Source: RGIG2707 sp045600065
Lineage (GTDB): Bacteria > Bacillota > Clostridia > Peptostreptococcales > Anaerovoracaceae
NCBI GenBank assembly: GCA_045600065.1
Contig: JAZRXE010000062.1
Span: 1-8,523 of the forward strand
Length of the DNA stretch: 8,523 bases
Direction of reading: 5' to 3'
Of this stretch, positions 1 through 6,071 are shown one piece after another. Position 1 is the first letter of the stretch. Each line of letters starts with the position of its first letter. The translations under genes and the position numbers were made by a program. The notes under the pieces were generated by a model. The model was not told the origin of the DNA and ran no database searches. It was given only the letters and a program-made list of their open reading frames with translations.

Positions 1-66
1 GAGGACGGCTGCCATGTGCTGAACCACTTTACCAAGGAACCCATCATCGTTCCGTTCGAGGGCTAA
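1..66 (+). CDS. 3' end of an unidentified gene (partial)
   Basis: Only the last 21 codons are inside the window. They read in frame 1 and end in HFTKEPIIVPFEG and a TAA stop. I do not recognise the family from so short a tail. The stop lies one base before the ATG of the PfkB-family kinase. The kinase's likely ribosome binding site (GAGGG, 58-62) lies inside the last codons of this gene, so the two are almost certainly in one operon. Codon use matches the following genes. A nucleoside or sugar enzyme or transporter would suit the neighbourhood, but that is a guess. Confidence 0.7.
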   Translation, partial: EDGCHVLNHFTKEPIIVPFEG

Positions 67-67
67 G

Positions 68-1003
68 ATGGGAATAGTAGTAATAGGACCTGTTTTTGTA
101 GACGTTAAGGGTTATCCTCTGGCGAATTACATACCCGCCGGCCGCAATATGGGCAAGGTGGAGACCGTTCACGGGGGAGTGTCCAGAAATATAGTCGAAG
201 ACCTGGGCAACATAGGCACCAGGCCCTGCTTTATAAGCCTTGCCGAAGATAACGGCACCGGAGAGGATGTCATACGCAGGCTGGAGGAGCACGGGGTGGA
301 TACCCGCTTTATGAAGAAAACTCCCGACGGCATGGGCACCTGGCTGGCCATCTTCGACAACAGCGGAGATGTAGTGGCCTCCATATCCAAGAGGCCTGAT
401 CTGCGTCCCGTACTGGATGTTATGGAGCAGTACGAGGAAGAGATCTTCAAAAACTGCGACAGCATATCCCTGGAGATCGACACGGACAAGGACATCGTCA
501 ACAAGGTCTTCGAATATGCCCGCAAATACGGCAAGGATATTTACGCGGTGATCTCCAACATGAGCATCGCCCTGGAGCGCAGGGAGTATTTCAAGGACTG
601 CAAGTGCTTCGTGTGCAACGAGCAGGAGGCGGGAATACTGTTTTCCGAGGATTACACGCAGAAGACGCCCGATCAGATGGCAGACATACTCGCAGACAAG
701 ATCAAGACTGCCCGCATACCCAATATGGTGGTGACCATGGGGCCTCAGGGCGCGGTATACGCGGACATTCAGGGCAACAGGGGCATATGCCCGGCTCTGA
801 AGGTGGATGTAGTGGATACCACAGGCGCCGGAGACGCTTTCTTTGCCGGTGTAAGCGCAGGCATGACCTATGGCTGCAGCCTGGCTCAGTCCTGCGTCAT
901 AGGCACCAGAATGTCCGCCATGGTGATACAGTCCGTGGAAAATGTTTGCCCCAGGTTCTTCCCCGAAGAGCTGGAGATAGTTTTGAACAACAAGGAGGCT
1001 TAG
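68..1003 (+). CDS. PfkB-family kinase, pseudouridine-kinase-like
   Basis: This 311-aa protein is a ribokinase/PfkB-family small-molecule kinase, which transfers phosphate from ATP to a sugar or nucleoside hydroxyl in the cytoplasm. The C-terminal signature DTTGAGDAFFAG is at residues 250-261, with Asp256 as the expected catalytic base and GAGD as the anion hole. TMGPQGAVY (223-231) is the usual nucleotide-binding strand, and CNEQEA (183-188) occupies the N-x-x-E position. The N-terminus, with VVIGPVFVDVKGY, NMGK and HGGVSRNI (35-42), closely resembles my memory of E. coli PsuK, in which GGVxRNI is characteristic. Pseudouridine or another nucleoside is therefore a better guess than fructose 6-phosphate. 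Length is normal for the family. The ATG has GAGGG upstream at 58-62. The gene sits 1 nt after an upstream partial gene and directly abuts the Nif3 gene. The kinase fold is near certain; the substrate is inferred. Confidence 0.93.
   Translation: MGIVVIGPVFVDVKGYPLANYIPAGRNMGKVETVHGGVSRNIVEDLGNIGTRPCFISLAEDNGTGEDVIRRLEEHGVDTRFMKKTPDGMGTWLAIFDNSGDVVASISKRPDLRPVLDVMEQYEEEIFKNCDSISLEIDTDKDIVNKVFEYARKYGKDIYAVISNMSIALERREYFKDCKCFVCNEQEAGILFSEDYTQKTPDQMADILADKIKTARIPNMVVTMGPQGAVYADIQGNRGICPALKVDVVDTTGAGDAFFAGVSAGMTYGCSLAQSCVIGTRMSAMVIQSVENVCPRFFPEELEIVLNNKEA
991..997 (+). promoter_or_regulatory. Ribosome binding site for the Nif3-like gene
   Basis: AAGGAGG lies inside the last codons of the kinase, 6 nt before the ATG at 1004. 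It fixes that start. The kinase stop TAG (1001-1003) directly abuts the ATG, so translation of the two genes is likely coupled. Confidence 0.85.
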
Positions 1004-1810
1004 ATGAGCGTATCCGCAGATAAAGTAAACAAGGCTCTCGACGAGTATTTCCGTCCCTGGGAATGCACAGAGGTCTTTCCTAAGATCGGAGAGCAGTATC
1101 ATTACGCAGACGAGCTGGAAAAGGTCTATACTGCCTGCTTTGCAGACGAGGAGGTCTTTGCGGAGCTTCAGAGAAGGGGCGCACATGACTGCATGCTCTT
1201 TACCCATCACCCCGCGCCTCAGAAGACGGCTCTGGATGCGGATTATCCGCCTCTGTCGGAGCTGAGCCTTAAGATAATGAAGGAGAACAGGATCAATCTG
1301 TTTGCCTACCATATTCCCCTTGACCGCAACGGAGTCTATTCTCCGGGCAACAATCTGGCCAAGGTCATGGGCGCAAGGCCCTTCGGTGAATTCTATCTGC
1401 AGAACAAGGTGCTTATGGGCGTGCTTTGCGATACGGACCTTAAGACGCGCAGCGATGTTGTGGAGTGCCTGGAAAAGACTCTGGGCCATGAGTGCAGGTG
1501 CTATCCCTACGGCAGCGAGGAGCTGATGGGAGGACGCATCGCCATAATGGGCGGCGGAGCCAAGGATACCACCATCTACGATTATCTGATAGAGCAGGGC
1601 GTCAACTGCTTCATATGCGGCGTTACCAACCCGGGAGCCGCCTGGATACAGGCCATTCACGACGCCGCAAAGAAAGCGGGCGTCAATCTTATAGGAGGCA
1701 CCCACTATTCAACTGAAAAATTTGCCCCCAAGGCCATGTGCGATTTCTTTGAGAAGCTGGGCCTTGAGTCCGAGTTCATCGAGTCCGCCCCCAAGCTCAG
1801 CGAGCTGTAA
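1004..1810 (+). CDS. Nif3-like dinuclear metal centre protein (GTP cyclohydrolase I type 2 family)
   Basis: This 268-aa protein belongs to the Nif3/YbgI/YqfO family, cytoplasmic ring-forming proteins with a two-metal site and poorly settled function. The expected metal ligands are visible: the HHP motif at 68-70 (His68, His69), Asp107 in AYHIPLDRN, and His234 and Glu238 in GGTHYSTEKF. The order and spacing fit the family. The length fits the short form without the inserted PII-like domain seen in Bacillus YqfO. Some family members are called GTP cyclohydrolase I type 2, but that activity should not be assumed here. The start is set by AAGGAGG at 991-997. The gene follows the kinase with no gap and is the last in the operon; terminator-like structures follow at 1868-1913 and 2007-2045. 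Coupling to a nucleoside-type kinase hints at nucleotide repair or salvage, which is inference. Confidence 0.92.
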   Translation: MSVSADKVNKALDEYFRPWECTEVFPKIGEQYHYADELEKVYTACFADEEVFAELQRRGAHDCMLFTHHPAPQKTALDADYPPLSELSLKIMKENRINLFAYHIPLDRNGVYSPGNNLAKVMGARPFGEFYLQNKVLMGVLCDTDLKTRSDVVECLEKTLGHECRCYPYGSEELMGGRIAIMGGGAKDTTIYDYLIEQGVNCFICGVTNPGAAWIQAIHDAAKKAGVNLIGGTHYSTEKFAPKAMCDFFEKLGLESEFIESAPKLSEL

Positions 1811-1827
1811 CACACGAACACAAAGGG

Positions 1828-1895
1828 AACACAAGGGGACGGTTCTCCTGTGCTCTTGAAAAACACAAGGGGACGGTTCTCCTGTGCTCTTGAAA
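1828..1895. repeat. Two tandem 34-bp copies of a REP-like hairpin repeat
   Basis: Two identical 34-bp units lie head to tail at 1828-1861 and 1862-1895. Each contains an imperfect palindrome (1830-1852 and 1864-1886): CACA, bulged A, GGGGA, loop CGGT, TCTCC, TGTG. That gives a 9-bp stem with one bulge and one G-T pair. A degraded fragment of the unit start (AACACAAAGGG) precedes them at 1817-1827. The GGGGACGGTTCTCC core resembles a repeat I recall as scattered between genes in many clostridial genomes, in some cases near REP-associated Y1 transposases (RAYT). No transposase is in this window. The position between convergent genes is typical for REP elements. Confidence 0.85.
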
Positions 1896-1913
1896 AACCG
1901 CCCCTCTGTTTTT
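1868..1913 (+). terminator. Possible terminator built from the repeat
   Basis: AGGGGACGGTT in the second repeat copy (1868-1878) can pair with AACCGCCCCT at 1896-1905, with one unpaired base and a 17-nt loop. CTG and then five T's (1909-1913) follow. This would be the first intrinsic terminator after the Nif3 gene. It competes with the repeat's own smaller hairpin (1864-1886), so its strength is uncertain. Confidence 0.45.
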
Positions 1914-2006
1914 GCTCCGTTCCGGCAGCTCTCGTTATCCCCTTGACTGAGATTAGTTACCGGCGAATTTTATCCGCCCTCAAAGCTTTTCCAAACGACT
2001 TTTAAG

Positions 2007-2045
2007 CGCCGAACAACTTGAGATTTCAGGTTGTCCGGCGTTTTT
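2007..2045 (+). terminator. Intrinsic terminator, plus strand
   Basis: CGCCGAACAAC (2007-2017) pairs with GTTGTCCGGCG (2030-2040). Ten of eleven positions match, with one A-C mismatch and a 12-nt loop, and TTTTT follows at 2041-2045. The T tract is on the plus strand, so it probably ends the kinase-Nif3 transcript about 200 nt after the Nif3 stop, or a short RNA starting in the gap. Confidence 0.7.
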
Positions 2046-2094
2046 GCCAACGCATTTTACCCTATACCCCTTTCATGCAGTATTCTGTCGGAAC

Positions 2095-2142
2095 AAAAAA
2101 CAACAGCGTGAAACCGACGGAAAACCGCCGCGCCCACGCTGT
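2095..2142 (-). terminator. Intrinsic terminator of the minus-strand flavoprotein operon
   Basis: Read on the minus strand, ACAGCGTG (2142-2135) pairs perfectly with CACGCTGT (2110-2103). A further GC-rich CGG/CCG pairing is possible inside the loop. TG and six T's (2100-2095) follow. It lies about 95 nt after the stop of the FMN-reductase-like gene and probably ends the three-gene transcript. Confidence 0.75.
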
Positions 2143-2235
2143 ATTATTCTGTTTTTGCTGTATACTTGATCTTTTCCGGTCCGCGAAGACTGCAAGCTGT
2201 CAATGTCGTATGCTAAGCATTCGCAGCTGCAGGCC

Positions 2236-2871
2236 TTAAACCAGCTCTCTGCCCATTTCGAAGGCCTTCCGCAGATAAGCCCCGAAGCTCTGCTCCCGGC
2301 GGGCCTTCTTGGCCTGCGCGTCGAAGCGCCAGTCGAAGCGGCTGTAATCGTCCACCTGCAGGGTGTCTCCGCATACCAGCAGCTGAGTGGGGCCCACATA
2401 ATTGCCGAGCATGGACTTGTACGAATCGAGCAGGGCAGTATAGCCCATAGCATCGTACTGCTCCTCGGCGCAGTTGCTGGTGACTGCCAGCAGCACCGGG
2501 ATAAGTCTCTCGTTGCAGTTTGGGCGCTCAGCATTGTAGGTCAGATACTGAAACACCAGCCTCTCGAACAGAGCCCTGAAGGATGCAGAAAGATTGCTCA
2601 GATAAACCGGTGAGCCAATTATCAGGGCATCGGCGTTCCTGATCTTTTCCAGCACCGGAGCCAGACCGTCCTTGCAGGCGCATTTGCCGTAGGATGCAGC
2701 GGTCTTGCAGGCAAAGCAGGATACGCAGCCTGTGTAGCGATCCAGATCGAAGAGCGAAATGTACTCTGCCTGCGCGCCTGCGCTTTCTGCGCCTCTGGCT
2801 GCCTCTCTGATAAGCATATCTGTGTTCCAGCCCTTCCGGGGGCTCGCGTTGATTGCTACGACTTTTTTCAT
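2236..2871 (-). CDS. Cysteine-rich NADPH-dependent FMN reductase / flavodoxin-family protein
   Basis: This 211-aa cytoplasmic protein has a flavodoxin-like fold. NASPRKGWNTDML (8-20) is the FMN phosphate loop. IIGSPVYLSNLSASFRALFERL (84-105), with SPVY at 87-90, is the second flavin-contact segment typical of the NADPH-dependent FMN reductase family. Cysteines 49, 52, 55 and 64 (plus 66) form a CxxCxxC-x8-C cluster. This resembles the cluster-binding motif of iron-sulfur flavoproteins of anaerobes, so an Fe-S centre is possible. It probably passes electrons between NAD(P)H or ferredoxin and an unknown acceptor. The ATG at 2871 is chosen because AAGGAGG lies 5 nt upstream and the protein starts exactly at the first beta strand (MKKVVAINAS). 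The open frame runs further upstream, but that part is a shadow of the preceding gene. The start overlaps the preceding stop as ATGA. Confidence 0.9.
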   Translation of the reverse strand: MKKVVAINASPRKGWNTDMLIREAARGAESAGAQAEYISLFDLDRYTGCVSCFACKTAASYGKCACKDGLAPVLEKIRNADALIIGSPVYLSNLSASFRALFERLVFQYLTYNAERPNCNERLIPVLLAVTSNCAEEQYDAMGYTALLDSYKSMLGNYVGPTQLLVCGDTLQVDDYSRFDWRFDAQAKKARREQSFGAYLRKAFEMGRELV

Positions 2872-4601
2872 GAATTCCTCCTTGTTATGGCTATTGCCAG
2901 CCTGATCCCGTCCGCTGCCGCGGATACAATGCCGCCTGCATAGCCTGCGCCTTCGCCTCCGGGATACAGCCCCTCTATGGGCCTTCCGTCCTTGTCCATG
3001 GCATTCAGGGCTTCCGTGCGCCTGATGCGGAAGGGCGCGGAGCTTCTGGTCTCGGGGCCTGTCAGCACTGCTCCGGGGGCGGCAAATCCCTTGAGCTTTT
3101 TGTCCAGAACTGGAATGGCGATCCTGAGCGAATCGCTGACAAAGTCCGGCAGGCATGCCCTTATATCCGTCCACACCACCCCCGGTCTGTACGAGGGCTG
3201 TGCAGCTGCCGAATGAAGATAATCCTGACTTTCCGAAGCCTGCGGGAATCTTGCGGCTCCTTGCCGTGCAAGCTGTCTTGCCCTGCGTGCTTCAGCCTCC
3301 GGGTCCTTGTTGAGCTCCGCAAGCTCGGCGGCAGATGTGCCTGACATAAAGTCTGCCAGCCTTTCGGCGGGGGCCATATAGCTGCAGCCTGCCAGCCTGA
3401 AGGCTGCCTGCTCGTATTTCTCCTGAAGCATCATTCCCGACAAAGGGTGATTGTCTGGGAAATCCTCCGGGCGCACGTCCACCAGCAGGGCCGAGTTGGC
3501 ATTTTCCGCGGATCGGTCCGAATTGCTCATTCCGTTAGTCACCACCCCGCCTTTGAAGGACGCCGCGGCAACCACATAGCCTCCGGGACACATGCAGAAG
3601 GTGTATACACCCCTGCCGTCCTTTCCGCGGCAGCTGAGCTTGTAGTCCGAGGGTGACAGCCCCAGCTCTGACGCAGGACAGCCGTACTGGGATATGTCGA
3701 TGATCTCCTGGGGATGCTCGATACGCACACCCATGGAGAACTGCTTCTGCTCCATATAGATGCCCTGGTCGAACAGCCCGCGGACAGTATCTCTGGCGCT
3801 GTGGCCGAGGGCAAGTATTACATGGTCTGTCTGCATGTACTGCCTGATGCCCATGCTGTCGGAATACCACAGCCCGCGAACCTTGCCGTCTTGTATATCC
3901 AGCTCCTGAAGCTTTGATTCGAAAAGAATGCTTCCGCCCAGAGCCTGTATTTTTCTGCGTATGTTTACCACCACGCTGCGAAGCACATCCGTGCCCACAT
4001 GGGGATGCTGCCTGTAGAGTATTGACGGGTCTGCACCGGCTTCTGCCAGCTGCTCCAGCACGAAACGATTGGCGTCTGCCTTGGTTCCCGTGGTAAGCTT
4101 GCCGTCGGAGAAGGTACCGGCTCCGCCTTCGCCGAACTGCACATTGCTTACCGGATCGAAGGCTCCGCCGTTCCAGAATTCCTCTACGGCCTTGACTCTC
4201 TTTTCCATAGCCGCGCCCCGTTCCAGCACTACGGGCTTTGCCCCGTACATGGCAAGAGTCAGGGCAGCGAACATGCCGCAGGGTCCGAAGCCGCATATGA
4301 CAGGTCTTTGCTGCGGCAGGCTTTCCGCCGGGGGAAGACTGAAGCTCTTGTCTGAAACGACGGCTGCCTTGAACCTGTGCTTTGCGGCGGCTGCCAGCAG
4401 CTTTTCGTCGGGTATATCGGTATGCAGATCCAGGCTGTAGACCTTGTAAATGCGCGGTTTTTCTCTGGCGTCGACCGATTCCCTGACTATATCTGCGGAT
4501 CTGATGCTTCCCTCCGGCAGGCCCAGGGCTCTTTCGACCCGGGCGCAGAGCGCGGTAGGGCTCTTGTCCGCTTCTGTTTTAATCTCGTGTATTCTTATCA
4601 T
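2868..4601 (-). CDS. FAD-dependent dehydrogenase, COG2509 type
   Basis: This 577-aa soluble flavoprotein matches the uncharacterised FAD-dependent dehydrogenase family COG2509. An N-terminal domain of about 95 residues (starting MIRIHEIK, like relatives) precedes the dinucleotide-binding fold. VICGFGPCGMFAALTLA (101-117) holds the GxGPCG FAD loop, and VVLERG (124-129) supplies the ribose-binding Glu. GEGGAGTFSDGKL (158-170) is the family's hallmark. ILALGHSARDT is the second nucleotide-binding strand, and YPGGEGAGYAGGIVSAAADG near the C-terminus closes the FAD site. The substrate is unknown. The ATG at 4601 is preferred because an upstream extension of 41 codons would run into the preceding gene and does not look like the family; AGAGGT lies 11 nt upstream, a rather long spacing. 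The stop overlaps the next gene's start by 4 nt (ATGA), and the gene follows the BaiN-type gene after 76 nt. Confidence 0.92.
   Translation of the reverse strand: MIRIHEIKTEADKSPTALCARVERALGLPEGSIRSADIVRESVDAREKPRIYKVYSLDLHTDIPDEKLLAAAAKHRFKAAVVSDKSFSLPPAESLPQQRPVICGFGPCGMFAALTLAMYGAKPVVLERGAAMEKRVKAVEEFWNGGAFDPVSNVQFGEGGAGTFSDGKLTTGTKADANRFVLEQLAEAGADPSILYRQHPHVGTDVLRSVVVNIRRKIQALGGSILFESKLQELDIQDGKVRGLWYSDSMGIRQYMQTDHVILALGHSARDTVRGLFDQGIYMEQKQFSMGVRIEHPQEIIDISQYGCPASELGLSPSDYKLSCRGKDGRGVYTFCMCPGGYVVAAASFKGGVVTNGMSNSDRSAENANSALLVDVRPEDFPDNHPLSGMMLQEKYEQAAFRLAGCSYMAPAERLADFMSGTSAAELAELNKDPEAEARRARQLARQGAARFPQASESQDYLHSAAAQPSYRPGVVWTDIRACLPDFVSDSLRIAIPVLDKKLKGFAAPGAVLTGPETRSSAPFRIRRTEALNAMDKDGRPIEGLYPGGEGAGYAGGIVSAAADGIRLAIAITRRNS
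2877..2883 (-). promoter_or_regulatory. Ribosome binding site for the FMN-reductase-like gene
   Basis: AAGGAGG on the minus strand lies 5 nt before the ATG at 2871, inside the last codons of the upstream FAD dehydrogenase gene. It decides the start and, with the ATGA overlap, suggests translational coupling. Confidence 0.85.
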
Positions 4602-4612
4602 TTTTGTTTTAG

Positions 4613-4618
4613 ACCTCT
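4613..4618 (-). promoter_or_regulatory. Ribosome binding site with long spacing, COG2509-type gene
   Basis: AGAGGT on the minus strand ends 11 nt before the ATG at 4601. The intervening bases are A-rich. The spacing is at the upper limit, which suggests modest initiation, but no better site is present. It supports the 577-aa start over the longer frame. Confidence 0.5.
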
Positions 4619-4677
4619 TTGCAGGGTCAAAGGATAGCTGGCAATGATGATTCCGGTGAGCGAGGCTGTGCTGCCTG

Positions 4678-5943
4678 TCAGTTGATTGCGGCGGCGCAGG
4701 CTCCCGCAGTCCAGCCAGACGCAAAGGCCCAGCTCAGATTGTAGCCTCCGCAGGGCCCGTCTACATCCAGCAGCTCTCCGCACATATAAAGCCCGGGGAC
4801 GAATTTGGACTCCAGGCTTATTGCTCTGATCTCGGAAAGATCTACGCCTCCGGCTGTCACCTGGGCATCCTTCCAGGATTTCGTTCCCGAAATATCGAAG
4901 CTGAGGCTCTTGCAAAGCAGGGCAATGTGTTCAGCTGCCCGGCTGTCGATGTTACCCACAGTCATGCCGTCGGTGATGCCTGCTTTCTTTATGATGTATG
5001 CAGCCAGCTTTTCGGGAAGCATTCCGTTGAGTATCATCGGCGCGGCCTCTGATTTGAACCTGAGCCTGCGCTCCAGCATCATTTCCCTGAGTCTGGTCTG
5101 GGAATATTCTTCCAGAAGATCCAGCTCGGCCTTGTAGCTGAGGTCTTCCTCTATGCTGTAAAACCGGCTTACATTAAAGGTGCATATCCCGGACAGGCCT
5201 TCTTTTGTAAACTGTATCTCGCCGCTGTCCTCGGCGCTTATGGTGCTCACATCTCCGCTGCAGGCTATCAGGCTTATGCGTCCGGCTGCCCGGACACCGG
5301 CGAGCTCTTGCATATCATCCTCGCACAGCAGCTGGGTCAGGGCGGGAATGGGCTTTATAATATTGTGGCCCAGGCTACGGGCGATCTTGTAGCCTGCTCC
5401 CGTGCAGCCGTACTGTATGCCTGCCTTGCCTCCTGTGGCAAGTATCAGCTTCTTCGCCATAAGCCTTCTTCCGTCTGCGGCATCGGCTATGAACACTCCG
5501 TCCTGTCTCCTGACCGAAACCGTGTCGAAGCCGCAGCAAAGCTCCGCTCCCGCGGAAAGAGCGCCGTATATAAGCGCCATGACCACGCTTTTTGCCTGCA
5601 TGCTTCGGGGGTACATCCGTCCGGCTTCGTCTTCGAAGGGCTCAACTCCCAGGGTCCTGAACACCTCTGTCAATGCGTCTATGCGGCCCTCTGTCATTAT
5701 ACTGCTGACTGCCCTGGGAATGCTCTGATCCATCCCGCGCGAATAATAATCCGAGGGGCAGGCATTCTTATTGAGATAATTGCATCTGCCGTTGCCTGTG
5801 GCATAGAGCTTGCGGGCAGGCTCAGCCTCTTTCTCCGCCAGTGCTATCCTCAGTCCGGGATGCCTTGCGGCGCTCACTGCCGCCATCAGGCCCGATGCAC
5901 CGGCGCCTATTATAAGTATGTCGTAAATACTGTCACTACGCAT
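4678..5943 (-). CDS. BaiN/YhiN-family NAD(P)/FAD-dependent oxidoreductase
   Basis: This 421-aa protein belongs to the HI0933/YhiN/BaiN flavoprotein family. The N-terminal FAD loop IIGAGASGLMAA is at 11-22, followed by the family-specific YATGNGRCNYLN (47-58). LILATGGKAGIQYGCTGAGY is the central nucleotide-binding and lid segment. AGGVDLSEI lies near the C-terminus, and MCGELLDVDGPCGGYN (387-402) closes the flavin site. BaiN of Clostridium scindens was proposed to act in bile-acid dehydroxylation, but most family members are unassigned, and nothing else here points to bile acids. The ATG at 5943 is chosen over one 16 codons upstream because AGAGGT sits 7 nt before it (5951-5956) and the protein then begins just before the FAD-binding strand. 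It is the first gene of the three-gene minus-strand operon and is divergent from the DUF308-like gene. Confidence 0.93.
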   Translation of the reverse strand: MRSDSIYDILIIGAGASGLMAAVSAARHPGLRIALAEKEAEPARKLYATGNGRCNYLNKNACPSDYYSRGMDQSIPRAVSSIMTEGRIDALTEVFRTLGVEPFEDEAGRMYPRSMQAKSVVMALIYGALSAGAELCCGFDTVSVRRQDGVFIADAADGRRLMAKKLILATGGKAGIQYGCTGAGYKIARSLGHNIIKPIPALTQLLCEDDMQELAGVRAAGRISLIACSGDVSTISAEDSGEIQFTKEGLSGICTFNVSRFYSIEEDLSYKAELDLLEEYSQTRLREMMLERRLRFKSEAAPMILNGMLPEKLAAYIIKKAGITDGMTVGNIDSRAAEHIALLCKSLSFDISGTKSWKDAQVTAGGVDLSEIRAISLESKFVPGLYMCGELLDVDGPCGGYNLSWAFASGWTAGACAAAIN

Positions 5944-5950
5944 GTTGTTT

Positions 5951-5956
5951 ACCTCT
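5951..5956 (-). promoter_or_regulatory. Ribosome binding site for the BaiN-type gene
   Basis: AGAGGT on the minus strand lies 7 nt before the ATG at 5943. It selects this start over the ATG 48 nt further upstream, which has no good site. Confidence 0.7.
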
Positions 5957-5962
5957 GTTAAT

Positions 5963-5991
5963 AAGATACCACAAGCACGGCAATTAATCAA
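5963..5991 (-). promoter_or_regulatory. Candidate minus-strand promoter, proximal
   Basis: On the minus strand, TTGATT (5991-5986), a 17-nt spacer and TATCTT (5968-5963), preceded by TGG (extended -10), form a good vegetative-type promoter. The predicted start near 5957-5956 would put the ribosome binding site at the very 5' end of the transcript (about 14-nt leader), which is unusually tight. A distal alternative is listed at 6019-6047. Confidence 0.4.
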
Positions 5992-5996
5992 AACTG

Positions 5997-6025
5997 CTGA
6001 CTTTATCTTTATAACATGATATAAT
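5997..6025 (+). promoter_or_regulatory. Promoter of the DUF308-like membrane protein gene
   Basis: CTGACT (5997-6002), a 17-nt spacer and a perfect TATAAT (6020-6025), preceded by TGA, give an extended -10 promoter. The predicted start is near 6032, about 40 nt before the ATG at 6072. A second TATAAT at 6049-6054 has no -35 partner and would leave too short a leader. Confidence 0.65.
6009..6024. repeat. Near-palindrome over the divergent -10 elements
   Basis: TTATAACATGATATAA is symmetric around CATG except for one mismatched pair. It covers nearly all of the plus-strand -10 and the whole distal minus-strand -10. It may be a repressor operator, or the symmetry may simply reflect two opposed -10 sequences. 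Confidence 0.5.
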
Positions 6026-6047
6026 AACCTGTATTTTCGGCAAACAA
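6019..6047 (-). promoter_or_regulatory. Candidate minus-strand promoter, distal
   Basis: On the minus strand, TTGTTT (6047-6042), a 17-nt spacer and TTATAT (6024-6019) would start transcription near 6012 with a leader of about 70 nt before the BaiN-type gene. Its -10 is almost the exact complement of the plus-strand -10 at 6020-6025. Confidence 0.4.
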
Positions 6048-6071
6048 TTATAATCGGATATAGAGGAATAT

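Larger units (their letters stand above)
1811..2235. other. Convergent intergenic region without protein genes
   Basis: This 425-bp stretch separates the plus-strand Nif3 gene from the minus-strand FMN-reductase-like gene. It holds the tandem repeat, two plus-strand terminator-like hairpins and the minus-strand terminator listed separately. I see no convincing coding frame: the short open frames here lack good ribosome binding sites and family motifs. A weak promoter-like TTGACT (1943-1948) with TTTTAT (1968-1973, 19-nt spacer) is the only other signal. Confidence 0.7.

Noticed and set aside
44..1705. A 553-codon open frame on the minus strand, antisense to the kinase and Nif3 genes
   Set aside because: It is opposite two genes with clear family motifs, spans both, has no recognisable domain, and is Tyr/His/Leu-rich as expected from reading codon-biased sense genes backwards.
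1811..1895. Start of a CRISPR array, suggested by the direct repeats
   Set aside because: The two 34-bp copies are immediately adjacent with no spacer, and there are no cas genes; the internal palindrome fits a REP-like element.
2872..3174. A 101-codon N-terminal extension of the FMN-reductase-like protein
   Set aside because: It lies in an alternate frame of the FAD dehydrogenase gene. The ATG at 2871 has a strong ribosome binding site and starts exactly at the flavodoxin fold.
3535..4296. A 253-codon minus-strand frame inside the COG2509-type gene
   Set aside because: It is an out-of-frame, Arg-rich shadow; the real frame carries all the FAD motifs.
4602..4724. A 41-codon N-terminal extension of the COG2509-type protein
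   Set aside because: It would overlap the end of the BaiN-type gene and has no family resemblance; MIRIHEIK at 4601 looks like the normal N-terminus.
5308..5961. A 217-codon plus-strand open frame antisense to the BaiN-type gene
   Set aside because: It has no motifs or ribosome binding site and is fully explained as a shadow of the flavoprotein gene.
6049..6054. A second TATAAT before the DUF308-like gene
   Set aside because: It has no -35 partner at the right distance, and a start about 11 nt before the ATG would remove the ribosome binding site.
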